A DNA stretch of 64,000 nucleotides from Mariniflexile jejuense (GTDB lineage Bacteria; Bacteroidota; Bacteroidia; Flavobacteriales; Flavobacteriaceae): the NCBI RefSeq assembly GCF_042675665.1, contig NZ_JBHTJI010000001.1:744001-808000 (forward strand), read 5' to 3'. Made by a program: the position numbers and the translations under genes. The notes beneath the pieces are model-generated. The model was not told the origin of the DNA. It did not search any database and saw only the letters and a list, made by a program, of their open reading frames with translations. Of this stretch, positions 1 to 8,280 are shown one piece after another; within the stretch, counting starts at the first letter, position 1, and each line of letters opens with the position of its first letter.

Positions 1-779
1 GACATGCCATAGCTTTCTTTACTTTCATTGTTGTCTGATTCTTTATTAAAACCAACCGAATCTTTATATATAAAGTATGCTGGTAAATACGAAAATGAAG
101 ATGTAACATAAATACCAACACAACACATTAGTAAACCAACTATACCAGCCAAAAAGCCAGAAACAATTATTAATCCAAAGGTTAATAACCATTTTTTATT
201 TCCTAATCTAAACCCTGCTTTTATAATTTCAGACGTTGATAAATCTGGATTAAACGCAAATATTACATTCATTAATGCAACAGGAACCATAACGTAAAAA
301 ACAGGAAGCACACATAATAAGGTAGCAGCTATTGTAATTCCAAAAGTGGCTAAAGATAATTTGATAACTTTACCTAAATATGGTTTCTTTAAATAGTAGA
401 AATAATCATCAGCACCCATTTCTTCTAAATCTTTCAACTTACAAATTCTATAAAAAGAGGCTTTCATACCAAACCCAACAACCATAGCTATAAATGAAAC
501 TAAAAATATAAAAATAAAAAAAGGAACCATTAGTAACGGCGTAAAATCCTGCATGTTTTCCATGCTTTGTAATGACTCAAAATCAATTAACCCCATTCCT
601 AACATTGACAAATACATAATTACATAAAATGGCACCATCAAAAGCATGGTTAACAGCAACATCACCAAACCTTGCACCCACACTTTTTTAAATAATTCTA
701 CTGATTGACTAAAAATAGTTCCAAAATCTAAAGCTTTGGCATTGTCTATTTTATTTAATAAACTAGTTATTGTATTCAT
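1..779 (-). CDS. Multi-pass membrane protein of unknown function (C-terminus cut by window edge)
   Basis: The reading frame starts at an ATG on the minus strand (777-779) and stays open to base 1, giving about 259 residues without a stop. The soluble N-terminus (MNTITSLLNKIDNAKALDFG) is followed by several long hydrophobic stretches, around residues 35-60, 80-105, 135-175 and 195-225, so this is a polytopic inner-membrane protein. I recognise no catalytic motif. It is divergent from miaB. Membrane location is clear; function is unknown. Confidence 0.75.
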   Translation of the reverse strand, partial: MNTITSLLNKIDNAKALDFGTIFSQSVELFKKVWVQGLVMLLLTMLLMVPFYVIMYLSMLGMGLIDFESLQSMENMQDFTPLLMVPFFIFIFLVSFIAMVVGFGMKASFYRICKLKDLEEMGADDYFYYLKKPYLGKVIKLSLATFGITIAATLLCVLPVFYVMVPVALMNVIFAFNPDLSTSEIIKAGFRLGNKKWLLTFGLIIVSGFLAGIVGLLMCCVGIYVTSSFSYLPAYFIYKDSVGFNKESDNNESKESYGM

Positions 780-863
780 ATTTTAGGTATTAGGTTTGTT
801 TGACTCCAAAGTAAATACTTTCCTATTTATTTTCAAAATTTAATAAATTTTTAAATATGACAC

Positions 864-896
864 TTTGTCATAAACCATAAATTAGTTATATCTTTG
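864..896 (+). promoter_or_regulatory. Bacteroidota-type promoter for miaB, overlapping a perfect palindrome
   Basis: TTTG at 864-867 and TATCTTTG at 889-896 are separated by 21 bases and match the Bacteroidota -33/-7 consensus. The -33 element lies in a perfect 7-bp inverted repeat, TATGACA (856-862) and TGTCATA (866-872), with a 3-base loop. Such a dyad could be an operator. The inferred transcript start near 903 makes the TTG at 905 an unlikely start codon and favours the ATG at 932. Confidence 0.6.
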
Positions 897-931
897 CATG
901 CTTATTGAAAGATGTGAGTTTCTATCAGACT

Positions 932-2380
932 ATGGAAAAAATAATTGACGAAAACAAACAAGGCGAAAGCTTAGTTTTAGAACAAAAAGAAGGTAACAAA
1001 CGTAAACTTTTTATAGAAAGTTACGGTTGTGCTATGAATTTTAGCGACAGTGAAATTGTAGCTTCAATTTTAGCAAACCAAGGCTTTAACACAACCCAAA
1101 ACCTTGAAGATGCCGATTTGGTTTTGGTAAACACCTGCTCTATACGCGATAAAGCCGAACAAACCGTACGCAAACGATTAGAAAAATATAACGCTGTAAA
1201 ACGCGACCATAACCCAAAAATGAAAGTTGGTGTTTTAGGTTGTATGGCTGAACGATTAAAAACAAAATTTCTTGAAGAAGAAAAAATTGTAGATTTAGTG
1301 GTTGGTCCAGATGCCTATAAAGATTTACCAAATTTACTAGCTGAAGTTGATGAAGGTAGAGACGCTATAAACGTAATCCTTTCAAAAGATGAAACTTACG
1401 GCGATATTTCACCAGTACGTTTAAACACAAACGGCGTAACAGCTTTTGTATCTATAACTCGTGGTTGCGATAATATGTGTACATTTTGCGTTGTACCTTT
1501 TACTCGTGGTAGAGAACGCAGTAGAGAACCACAAAGTATTCTTGAAGAAATTAACGACTTATGGAACAGAGGCTTTAAGGAAGTAACACTTTTGGGTCAA
1601 AATGTTGATAGCTACCTTTGGTATGGTGGCGGTTTGAAAAAAGATTTTGACAAAGCTACTGATATACAAAAAGCAACATCTGTAAACTTTTCAAATTTAC
1701 TAGACCTTTGCGCTAAAGCACAACCAAAAATGCGCATTCGTTTTTCAACGTCAAACCCTCAAGATTTAACAATGGATGTGGTTGAAACTATGGCTAAACA
1801 CCAAAATATTTGTAACCACATACATTTACCTGTACAAAGTGGCAGCAACCGTATTTTAAAAGAAATGAACAGGTTACATACACGTGAAGAATACATGACT
1901 TTGATTGATAATATCAAGCAAATTATCCCAAATTGTGCCATTAGTCAAGATATGATTGTAGGTTTTCCAACAGAAACTGAAGAAGATTTTCAAGATACCA
2001 TATCATTAATGGAATACGTTAAATACGATTTTGGCTATATGTTCACCTACTCAGAACGCCCAGGCACTTTGGCAGAACGTAAAATGGATGATGATGTTCC
2101 TGAAGAAACAAAAAAACGTAGACTAGCAGAAATGGTAGACCTACAACAAGAACACAGTGGTTTTAGAACCCGTCAAAATTTAAATACCGTTGTGGAAGTG
2201 CTTGTTGAAAAAGAATCAAAAAAATCTAGCGAACATTGGTCTGGAAGAACGCCTCAAAATTTAGTAACAGTGTTCCCAAAAGGCAATTATAAAATAGGCG
2301 ATTTTGTAAACGTACAAGTTAACGATTGTACCAGCGCAACGCTAATTGGTGAAGCTATTGGGTATTCAATTAACAATTAA
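932..2380 (+). CDS. miaB: tRNA-2-methylthio-N6-dimethylallyladenosine synthase MiaB
   Basis: Radical SAM methylthiotransferase that adds the 2-methylthio group to i6A37 of tRNAs reading codons that start with U. The N-terminal UPF0004 domain has its three cluster cysteines at C33 (YGCAMNFSDSE), C69 (NTCSIRDKAEQ) and C104 (GVLGCMAER). The radical SAM cluster motif RGCDNMCTFC gives C179, C183 and C186. A TRAM domain closes the 482-residue protein. An in-frame TTG at 905 would add nine residues but lies at the predicted transcript start, so the ATG at 932 is preferred. It heads a co-directional run through groEL. Confidence 0.95.
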   Translation: MEKIIDENKQGESLVLEQKEGNKRKLFIESYGCAMNFSDSEIVASILANQGFNTTQNLEDADLVLVNTCSIRDKAEQTVRKRLEKYNAVKRDHNPKMKVGVLGCMAERLKTKFLEEEKIVDLVVGPDAYKDLPNLLAEVDEGRDAINVILSKDETYGDISPVRLNTNGVTAFVSITRGCDNMCTFCVVPFTRGRERSREPQSILEEINDLWNRGFKEVTLLGQNVDSYLWYGGGLKKDFDKATDIQKATSVNFSNLLDLCAKAQPKMRIRFSTSNPQDLTMDVVETMAKHQNICNHIHLPVQSGSNRILKEMNRLHTREEYMTLIDNIKQIIPNCAISQDMIVGFPTETEEDFQDTISLMEYVKYDFGYMFTYSERPGTLAERKMDDDVPEETKKRRLAEMVDLQQEHSGFRTRQNLNTVVEVLVEKESKKSSEHWSGRTPQNLVTVFPKGNYKIGDFVNVQVNDCTSATLIGEAIGYSINN

Positions 2381-2448
2381 TAATGAAAAATTAAAAATGA
2401 ATAAGTGCAACACTTTTCAACCTTTTAACTTTCAACTTTTTACTTAAC

Positions 2449-3720
2449 ATGGAATCAGTTCAAGCTATAAAACAACGTTTTGGTATTATAGGCAATACGC
2501 CATCGCTAAATCGTGCCATAGAAAAAGCCATTCAAGTAGCACCTACCGATATTTCGGTGTTGGTAACTGGTGAAAGTGGTGTTGGTAAAGAAAGTATTCC
2601 AAAAATAATACATCAACTTTCGCACAGAAAACACAATAAATACATTGCTGTAAACTGTGGTGCCATACCCGAAGGCACAATTGATAGTGAACTTTTTGGG
2701 CACGAAAAAGGTTCGTTTACAGGCGCAACCCAAACCCGTGAAGGTTATTTTGAAGTGGCTGATGGCGGCACAATTTTTTTAGATGAAGTTGGCGAATTAC
2801 CGCTTACAACCCAAGTACGTTTGCTTCGTGTTTTAGAAAATGGCGAATTTTTAAAAGTAGGCTCAAGTAAAGTGCAAAAAACCAATGTGCGTATTGTAGC
2901 AGCTACAAACGTAAACATGTTTGAAGCCATTGAAAAAGAAAAATTTCGTGAAGATTTATATTATAGGTTAAGTACTGTTGATATTCATTTGCCACCACTA
3001 CGCGACCGTCAAGAAGATATCCATTTATTATTCAGAAAGTTTGCTAGCGATTTTGCTTTAAAATACAAAATGCCAACCATCAAATTAACTGATGTTGCAG
3101 TACAATTACTTGAAAAACACCGTTGGAGCGGAAACATTCGTCAATTACGAAACATTGCCGAACAGTTATCGGTTTTAGAACAAAATAGAACCATTTCTGC
3201 CGAAACTTTAAAAAGCTACTTACCAACATCAGGCACAAATTTACCTGCTGTAATAAAAACAGCAAAGTCTGAAAGCGATTTTAGTAGCGAACGTGAAATT
3301 TTATACAAAGTACTTTTCGACATGAAAAGTGATTTGAATGATTTGAAAAAACTCACTTTAGAGTTAATGAAAAACGGCAACACTAAAGATGTTGAAAAAA
3401 ACAACGAAAGTTTAATTCAGAAAATTTATGGTAATGCTGATGAAGATGATGCAGACTATGAAGAAGATCCAATAGAAAATAACGATGTTATTTCAATACC
3501 AGAACACATTTCAAACCATGAAAAAAATGATACCGTTTTAGATAAGTATCATTTTGCTGAAGAAATTGAGGAAGAAGAAACGCTATCATTACAAGACAAA
3601 GAATTAGAATTAATTAAAAAATCGCTTGAACGCCACCAAGGAAAACGTAAATTAGCAGCTTCAGAATTGGGTATTAGTGAACGCACCTTGTATAGAAAAA
3701 TAAAACAATACGATTTATAA
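2449..3720 (+). CDS. Sigma-54-interacting AAA+ transcriptional activator without sensor domain
   Basis: Bacterial enhancer-binding protein of 423 residues that would remodel sigma-54 RNA polymerase. The AAA+ domain begins almost at once: Walker A GESGVGKE (41-48), the sigma-54 contact loop as GSFTGA (88-93, a variant of GAFTGA), Walker B GGTIFLDE (106-113), and arginine fingers in PPLRDR. An acidic, low-complexity linker (about 310-385) leads to a Fis-type helix-turn-helix at the C-terminus (RKLAASELGISERTLYRKIK). There is no receiver or other sensory domain, so activity may depend on expression or a partner. It lies between miaB and lptE. Confidence 0.9.
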   Translation: MESVQAIKQRFGIIGNTPSLNRAIEKAIQVAPTDISVLVTGESGVGKESIPKIIHQLSHRKHNKYIAVNCGAIPEGTIDSELFGHEKGSFTGATQTREGYFEVADGGTIFLDEVGELPLTTQVRLLRVLENGEFLKVGSSKVQKTNVRIVAATNVNMFEAIEKEKFREDLYYRLSTVDIHLPPLRDRQEDIHLLFRKFASDFALKYKMPTIKLTDVAVQLLEKHRWSGNIRQLRNIAEQLSVLEQNRTISAETLKSYLPTSGTNLPAVIKTAKSESDFSSEREILYKVLFDMKSDLNDLKKLTLELMKNGNTKDVEKNNESLIQKIYGNADEDDADYEEDPIENNDVISIPEHISNHEKNDTVLDKYHFAEEIEEEETLSLQDKELELIKKSLERHQGKRKLAASELGISERTLYRKIKQYDL

Positions 3721-3838
3721 AAAGTTAGCTGTAGTAGTTACAGTAAACAGTTAAAAAACTGCAACAAATCAAGAAAACAAACGTTTTATAAATTTAAAAA
3801 CGACTATCACACAAAGCTTATCAAAGTGTTTTAATAAT

Positions 3839-4348
3839 ATGAAAAAAACTTTAATTTACTTTTTACTTTTTACTTTCAACTTTTTACTAATAGGTTGTGG
3901 GCATTACTCTTTTACAGGAGCTTCTGTTCCTGCAAATGTAAAAACCTACCAAGTAAATCGTTTTGAAAACAACGCGCTTTTAGTTGAACCCGGTTTAGAA
4001 CGCGATTTTAAAATAGCTTTGGAAGATTTGATACAAAATCAAACCAACTTAAATCTGGTTACTTCAAACGGCGATTTAGTGTATGAAGGCGAAATTACCG
4101 ATTACCGTGTATCGCCAACAACAGCAACTTCTGAAAATACTGCTGCTCAAAACAGGCTAACTATAAGTGTGAAAGTTAGGTTTTTTAATAGAAAAAAAGA
4201 AGATGACGACTTAGAACAAACCTTCTCATTTTTTTACGACTATGCAGGAAGTGCACAATTAATAGGAAGTACAAAAACAACAGCGCATGAAGAAATTTTT
4301 GAACGCTTAACACAAGATATTTTTAATGCCACATTAGCAAAATGGTAA
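3839..4348 (+). CDS. lptE: LPS-assembly lipoprotein LptE
   Basis: 169-residue LptE-family protein. In LPS export LptE plugs the LptD barrel in the outer membrane and helps deliver LPS to the surface. A lipoprotein signal peptide ends in the lipobox LIGC with the lipidated cysteine at C20. The following GHYSFTGASVPANVKT and ALEDLIQNQTNL segments resemble the family's conserved N-terminal half. It lies 118 bases after the sigma-54 activator and before an uncharacterised TPR gene and secG. The family call rests on sequence recognition and is fairly firm. Confidence 0.85.
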   Translation: MKKTLIYFLLFTFNFLLIGCGHYSFTGASVPANVKTYQVNRFENNALLVEPGLERDFKIALEDLIQNQTNLNLVTSNGDLVYEGEITDYRVSPTTATSENTAAQNRLTISVKVRFFNRKKEDDDLEQTFSFFYDYAGSAQLIGSTKTTAHEEIFERLTQDIFNATLAKW

Positions 4349-4375
4349 TTTTCAATTTACAGTTGAAAATTGACA

Positions 4376-4415
4376 ACTTGTAATTGTTAATTATTAATTG
4401 TTAATTGTTAATTGA
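4376..4415. repeat. Short AT-rich tandem repeat (ATTGTTAATT units)
   Basis: The gap between lptE and the TPR gene carries four or five imperfect copies of a 7- to 10-base unit of the type TTGTTAATTA. It is a simple-sequence tract just upstream of the start codon at 4429 and may vary in length between strains. No other signal is visible there. Confidence 0.5.
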
Positions 4416-4428
4416 TTAAAAGCCAACA

Positions 4429-5391
4429 ATGAATCAAACAGATTTTACATACATACTTCAAAACCCACAACATATTACACATCGCCATACAGATGCAGTA
4501 AAATCTATTGTTGATGAGTTTCCGTATTTTCAATCGGCACGCGCCATCTACCTTAAAGGCTTAAAAAACAATAACAGCTTTAAATATAATCAAGAATTAA
4601 AAACCACCGCAGCTTACACAACTGATAGAAGTATTTTATTCGATTTTATAACGTCAGACGTATTTATTCAAAATGAAATTTCAGAATTCATCAAACAAAA
4701 TACAGCACATTTAAAAGATATTGAAATAGAATTTGAAGACATTTCAGTAAATAAACGCGTATTAATTGATGAATATTTAAAACAACAAATAACCGAAACT
4801 TCGGGTGTTTTAGACCCTTCATTATTCAAACCCAAAGAAGAAACCTCATCTGTTTTAGATACTTCGGAAAGCATACAACCTGAAACTGAAGCATTACATA
4901 CCGAAGAATCTTCAACACCAGCTATTTTAGAACTAGGAAAACCACTAGAGTTTAATAAACGAGAAACCCACTCATTTAACGAATGGTTAAAATTAGCAAG
5001 CTTTACACCTATTGAACGCACAGAACCTACTAGCGAAAAACCAATTATCACAGCAGAAACACCTTCAACTGAAACAACTTTTACAGAAACGTCTACAAAC
5101 ATAGAAAAACGAAAAAAGTTTGAACTTATAGAAAAATTCATTTCTGAAAGTCCTAAAATTAACCCATCTTCATTAGCTGCTTCAAAAATAAATTTAGCCG
5201 AAGCGCAAATGATACAACCAGAAGCGTTAATGACCGAGACGTTGGCAAGAATTTACATGGAACAAAAAAACTACAAAAAGGCAATTCAATCTTATAAAAT
5301 TTTAAGTTTGAAATATCCAGAAAAAAGTAGTTTATTTGCAAACCAAATAAGAGCATTAGAACAATTACAAGAACAAAATAATAAGAAATAA
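4429..5391 (+). CDS. TPR-containing protein of unknown function
   Basis: 320 residues, no signal peptide. The N-terminal 110 residues look folded; residues 130-235 are low-complexity and rich in Thr, Ser and Glu; the C-terminal 70 residues contain a tetratricopeptide-like helix pair (ETLARIYMEQKNYKKAIQSY followed by KILSLKYPEKS). The stop overlaps the secG start by one base (TAATG), so translational coupling with secG is likely. Gene order lptE, this gene, secG suggests an envelope-linked role, which is inference. No enzymatic motif is seen. Confidence 0.8.
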   Translation: MNQTDFTYILQNPQHITHRHTDAVKSIVDEFPYFQSARAIYLKGLKNNNSFKYNQELKTTAAYTTDRSILFDFITSDVFIQNEISEFIKQNTAHLKDIEIEFEDISVNKRVLIDEYLKQQITETSGVLDPSLFKPKEETSSVLDTSESIQPETEALHTEESSTPAILELGKPLEFNKRETHSFNEWLKLASFTPIERTEPTSEKPIITAETPSTETTFTETSTNIEKRKKFELIEKFISESPKINPSSLAASKINLAEAQMIQPEALMTETLARIYMEQKNYKKAIQSYKILSLKYPEKSSLFANQIRALEQLQEQNNKK

Positions 5392-5738
5392 TGAGTACGT
5401 TTACAATATTTTTAGCCTTAATAGTTATAGTAGCCTTTTTACTAATAGTAGTAATTATGGTTCAAAACCCTAAAGGCGGCGGGTTATCATCATCCTTTGG
5501 TGGTGGTGGCACACAACAATTAGGCGGTGTAAAAAAGACTACCGACTTTTTAGACAAAAGCACTTGGACTTTAGCAACATTACTTTTAGCCCTAATTTTA
5601 TTATCTAACGTAGCAATAAACAGAGGTGGTGGAAGTTCAGAATCTAAAGCTTTAGATTTGGATGCTACTACAAGCCAACCATTACCTACACCAGCAAAAA
5701 CAACAAATGATGCTCCGTTACCAACGCCAGCAAAATAA
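5391..5738 (+). CDS. secG: Preprotein translocase subunit SecG
   Basis: Small inner-membrane subunit of the SecYEG channel that speeds SecA-driven protein export. Two hydrophobic helices (about residues 3-24 and 57-75) flank the conserved cytoplasmic loop VQNPKGGGLSSSFGGGG. The 115-residue protein ends in a Pro/Thr-rich tail with two copies of PLPTPAK. The start codon overlaps the previous stop by one base. A strong terminator follows at 5757-5788. Confidence 0.93.
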   Translation: MSTFTIFLALIVIVAFLLIVVIMVQNPKGGGLSSSFGGGGTQQLGGVKKTTDFLDKSTWTLATLLLALILLSNVAINRGGGSSESKALDLDATTSQPLPTPAKTTNDAPLPTPAK

Positions 5739-5756
5739 TTTATAGAATAATCATAT

Positions 5757-5788
5757 AAAAATGCCAACTTTTCAAGTTGGCATTTTTT
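5757..5788 (+). terminator. Rho-independent terminator after secG
   Basis: A perfect 10-bp stem, ATGCCAACTT (5761-5770) and AAGTTGGCAT (5774-5783), with a 3-base loop and a following T run. A-tract and T-tract flanks make it potentially bidirectional. It separates secG from groES. Confidence 0.9.
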
Positions 5789-5880
5789 GTTGCTGTAAGT
5801 TTGTCAGTTAATAACCATTGGCACACTTTTAGACTGTTATAATCCCGTAAACATAAATTTTTAACTTAAAAATATTTCAT

Positions 5881-6156
5881 ATGTCATTAAACATTAAACC
5901 ATTAGCAGACCGCGTTCTTATTGAACCTGCTCCCGCTGAAACTAAAACAGCATCCGGAATCATTATTCCAGATAACGCTAAAGAAAAACCGCAAAAAGGA
6001 ACTGTTGTTGCTGCTGGTAAAGGCACCAAAGACGAGCCTATTACCGTTAAAATTGGCGACACTGTTTTATATGGTAAATATGCTGGCACCGAACTTAAAT
6101 TAGAAGGTAAAGATTATTTAATAATGCGCGAAAGCGACATATTAGCAATTATCTAA
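5881..6156 (+). CDS. groES: Co-chaperonin GroES
   Basis: 91-residue 10-kDa chaperonin that caps the GroEL ring. The start PLADRVLIEPAPAETKTASG carries the DRV(L/V) signature and the mobile loop (ETKTASGIIIP, about 20-31). GDTVLYGKYAGTEL and the C-terminal RESDILAII strand are typical, and the length is standard. The usual groES-groEL pair is interrupted here by the gene at 6189-6545. No classical CIRCE repeat was seen in the upstream 90 bases. Confidence 0.96.
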   Translation: MSLNIKPLADRVLIEPAPAETKTASGIIIPDNAKEKPQKGTVVAAGKGTKDEPITVKIGDTVLYGKYAGTELKLEGKDYLIMRESDILAII

Positions 6157-6158
6157 AA

Positions 6159-6182
6159 GCTATACGCAATAGGCTTTAAGCT
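6159..6182. repeat. Left arm of imperfect inverted repeat flanking the inserted S23-like gene
   Basis: The 24 bases directly after the groES stop match the reverse complement of 6546-6569 at 17 of 24 positions by eye. In RNA the two arms could pair and place the inserted gene in a loop, as in the stem-closed intervening sequences of some 23S rRNAs. Confidence 0.5.
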
Positions 6183-6188
6183 ATAAAC

Positions 6189-6545
6189 ATGAGAGACTTT
6201 AAAAAGTATCATATTTGGCATTTGAGTCATGAATTAACCTTAGAAATTTACGCTATGACTAATTCATTTCCGAAAGACGAAATTTACGGTTTAACGTCTC
6301 AAATAAGAAGATCTTCAGTCTCAATACCTACAAATATTTCAGAAGGCTGTGGCAGAGATTCAGATTTAGAATTCAATAGATTTCTAACTATAGCATTAGG
6401 GTCGGCTAGTGAAACTGAATACTTAATCATGTTAGCAAAAGATTTAGGTTATATAGAAGATAACCAAGCTAATGCTCTTATTGAAAAAGTAAACATCATT
6501 AAAAGTAAAACACATCAATTAAAACAAAAATTAAATAACGCCTAA
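6189..6545 (+). CDS. Four-helix-bundle protein (S23 / 23S rRNA intervening-sequence family)
   Basis: 118 residues. The pattern (F/Y)KKYHIWHLSHELTLEIY, then SFPKDEIYGLTSQIRRSSVS and IPTNISEGCGR, followed by a long helical C-terminus, is that of the four-helix-bundle/S23 family. The family was first found in intervening sequences of 23S rRNA and is also scattered singly in Bacteroidota genomes; its function is not settled. Here it sits between groES and groEL on the same strand, with 32 and 33 bases on either side, and is flanked by imperfect inverted repeats (6159-6182 and 6546-6569). It would be transcribed with the chaperonin genes. Confidence 0.88.
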   Translation: MRDFKKYHIWHLSHELTLEIYAMTNSFPKDEIYGLTSQIRRSSVSIPTNISEGCGRDSDLEFNRFLTIALGSASETEYLIMLAKDLGYIEDNQANALIEKVNIIKSKTHQLKQKLNNA

Positions 6546-6569
6546 AGCATTTAGCTTATGGCATAAAGC
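6546..6569. repeat. Right arm of imperfect inverted repeat flanking the inserted S23-like gene
   Basis: Complementary partner of 6159-6182 (17 of 24 positions by eye). It lies immediately after the stop codon of the inserted gene and ends 9 bases before the groEL start at 6579. Confidence 0.5.
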
Positions 6570-6578
6570 AAATTAAAA

Positions 6579-8210
6579 ATGGCAAAAGATATAAAATTTG
6601 ATATTGAAGCACGCGACGGTTTAAAACGTGGTGTTGATGCATTAGCAAATGCAGTAAAAGTAACTTTAGGTCCTAAAGGGCGTAATGTTATTATTGGTAA
6701 ATCTTTCGGCGCACCACAAGTAACTAAAGATGGTGTTTCAGTAGCGAAAGAAATTGAATTAAAAGACGCTCTAGAAAATATGGGCGCACAAATGGTAAAA
6801 GAAGTTGCTTCAAAAACCAACGATTTAGCGGGTGATGGTACTACTACTGCTACCGTTTTAGCACAAGCAATTGTAAAAGAAGGTTTAAAAAACGTAGCTG
6901 CAGGTGCAAACCCAATGGATTTAAAACGTGGTATTGATAAAGCTGTTGAAGCCATTACCAAAGACCTTGAAAAACAATCAAAAAAAGTAGGTAGTTCTTC
7001 TGAAATGATAAAACAAGTTGCTTCTATTTCGGCTAATAACGACGAAACTATTGGCGATTTAATTGCTAAAGCGTTCAGTAAAGTTGGAAAAGAAGGTGTT
7101 ATTACCGTTGAAGAAGCTAAAGGTATGGATACCTATGTAGATGTTGTTGAAGGTATGCAATTCGATAGAGGTTATTTATCGCCTTACTTCGTAACGGATA
7201 CCGATAAAATGATTGTAGATTTAGACAATCCTTACATTTTATTATTCGACAAAAAGATTTCAAACTTACAAGAAATCCTTCCAATACTAGAACCAGTAGC
7301 ACAATCTGGTCGTCCATTATTAATTGTTGCTGAAGATGTTGATGGTCAAGCCTTAGCGACTTTAGTTGTAAACAAATTACGTGGCGGATTAAAAATTGCT
7401 GCTGTGAAAGCTCCAGGTTTTGGAGATAGACGTAAAGCTATGCTTGAAGACATCGCTATTTTAACTGGCGGAACCGTTATTTCTGAAGAAAGAGGCTTCA
7501 CTTTAGAGAATGCCGATTTAAGCATGTTAGGTACTGCTGAAACTGTAACCGTTGATAAAGACAATACAACCATTGTAAACGGTTCTGGTGATGCTAAAGA
7601 CATTAAAGCTCGTGTAAACCAAATTAAAGCACAAATTGAAACAACCACAAGCGATTACGATAAAGAAAAACTACAAGAGCGTTTAGCTAAATTAGCTGGC
7701 GGTGTTGCTGTTCTTTACGTTGGTGCAGCTTCTGAAGTTGAAATGAAAGAGAAAAAAGACCGTGTTGATGATGCATTACACGCCACAAGAGCTGCCGTTG
7801 AAGAAGGTATTGTTGCTGGTGGTGGTGTTGCTTTAGTTAGAGCAAAATCGGTTTTAGATAAAATTACTACTGAAAACCTTGATGAAACAACAGGTATTCA
7901 AATTGTAGCACGTGCTATTGAAGCACCATTACGTACCATTGTTGAAAATGCAGGTGGTGAAGGTAGCGTAGTAGTAAGCAAAGTGATGGAAGGCAAAGGT
8001 GCTTTTGGATATGATGCCAAAACTGAAACTTATGTAGATATGTTGAAAGCTGGTATTATCGATCCTAAAAAAGTAACGCGTATTGCTTTAGAAAATGCAG
8101 CTTCAGTAGCAGGCATGATTTTAACTACCGAGTGTGCTTTAATTGATATTAAAGAAGATGCTCCAGCTATGCCAGGTGGTATGGGTGGCGGTATGCCAGG
8201 AATGATGTAG
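6579..8210 (+). CDS. groEL: Chaperonin GroEL
   Basis: 543-residue 60-kDa chaperonin that folds client proteins in an ATP-driven double ring. Visible hallmarks are LGPKGRNV, the ATP-binding GDGTTTATVLAQ (about residues 85-97), KAPGFGDRRKAMLEDIAILTG cut by its conserved Gly/Arg pattern, and the C-terminal GGM tail (PGGMGGGMPGMM). Length and N-terminus (AKDIKFDIEARDGLKRGV) are typical. It follows the S23-like gene and ends at a repeat and terminator. Confidence 0.97.
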   Translation: MAKDIKFDIEARDGLKRGVDALANAVKVTLGPKGRNVIIGKSFGAPQVTKDGVSVAKEIELKDALENMGAQMVKEVASKTNDLAGDGTTTATVLAQAIVKEGLKNVAAGANPMDLKRGIDKAVEAITKDLEKQSKKVGSSSEMIKQVASISANNDETIGDLIAKAFSKVGKEGVITVEEAKGMDTYVDVVEGMQFDRGYLSPYFVTDTDKMIVDLDNPYILLFDKKISNLQEILPILEPVAQSGRPLLIVAEDVDGQALATLVVNKLRGGLKIAAVKAPGFGDRRKAMLEDIAILTGGTVISEERGFTLENADLSMLGTAETVTVDKDNTTIVNGSGDAKDIKARVNQIKAQIETTTSDYDKEKLQERLAKLAGGVAVLYVGAASEVEMKEKKDRVDDALHATRAAVEEGIVAGGGVALVRAKSVLDKITTENLDETTGIQIVARAIEAPLRTIVENAGGEGSVVVSKVMEGKGAFGYDAKTETYVDMLKAGIIDPKKVTRIALENAASVAGMILTTECALIDIKEDAPAMPGGMGGGMPGMM

Positions 8211-8240
8211 TTCAGCCCCTAAATCCCCAAAGGGGACTTA
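8211..8240. repeat. Interspersed GC-rich hairpin repeat
   Basis: Begins one base after the groEL stop and contains TCCCC (8224-8228) and GGGGA (8232-8236) around AAA. The phrase AGCCCCTAAATCCCC...GGGGACTT resembles a motif found repeatedly between genes in Bacteroidota. This is recalled from experience, not searched. Confidence 0.55.
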
Positions 8241-8280
8241 AAAAAAACGCTCTAATGTAAAAATTGGAGCGTTTTTTTTT
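8241..8280 (+). terminator. Rho-independent terminator after groEL
   Basis: AACGCTC (8246-8252) pairs with GAGCGTT (8267-8273), followed by a run of nine T. It closes the miaB-to-groEL side of the window. Confidence 0.88.

Noticed and set aside
4668..5141. 157-residue open frame on the minus strand
   Set aside because: It lies entirely inside the TPR gene on the opposite strand and has a Ser/Val-rich translation mirroring its Thr/Glu-rich codons; no start signal or family likeness.
5791..5880. Sigma-54 or CIRCE element before groES
   Set aside because: TTGGCAC occurs at 5818 but lacks the correctly spaced GC element of a sigma-54 promoter, and no CIRCE inverted repeat is present.
6551..6961. 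136-residue minus-strand frame at the groEL start
   Set aside because: Antisense shadow of groEL; composition follows groEL codons.
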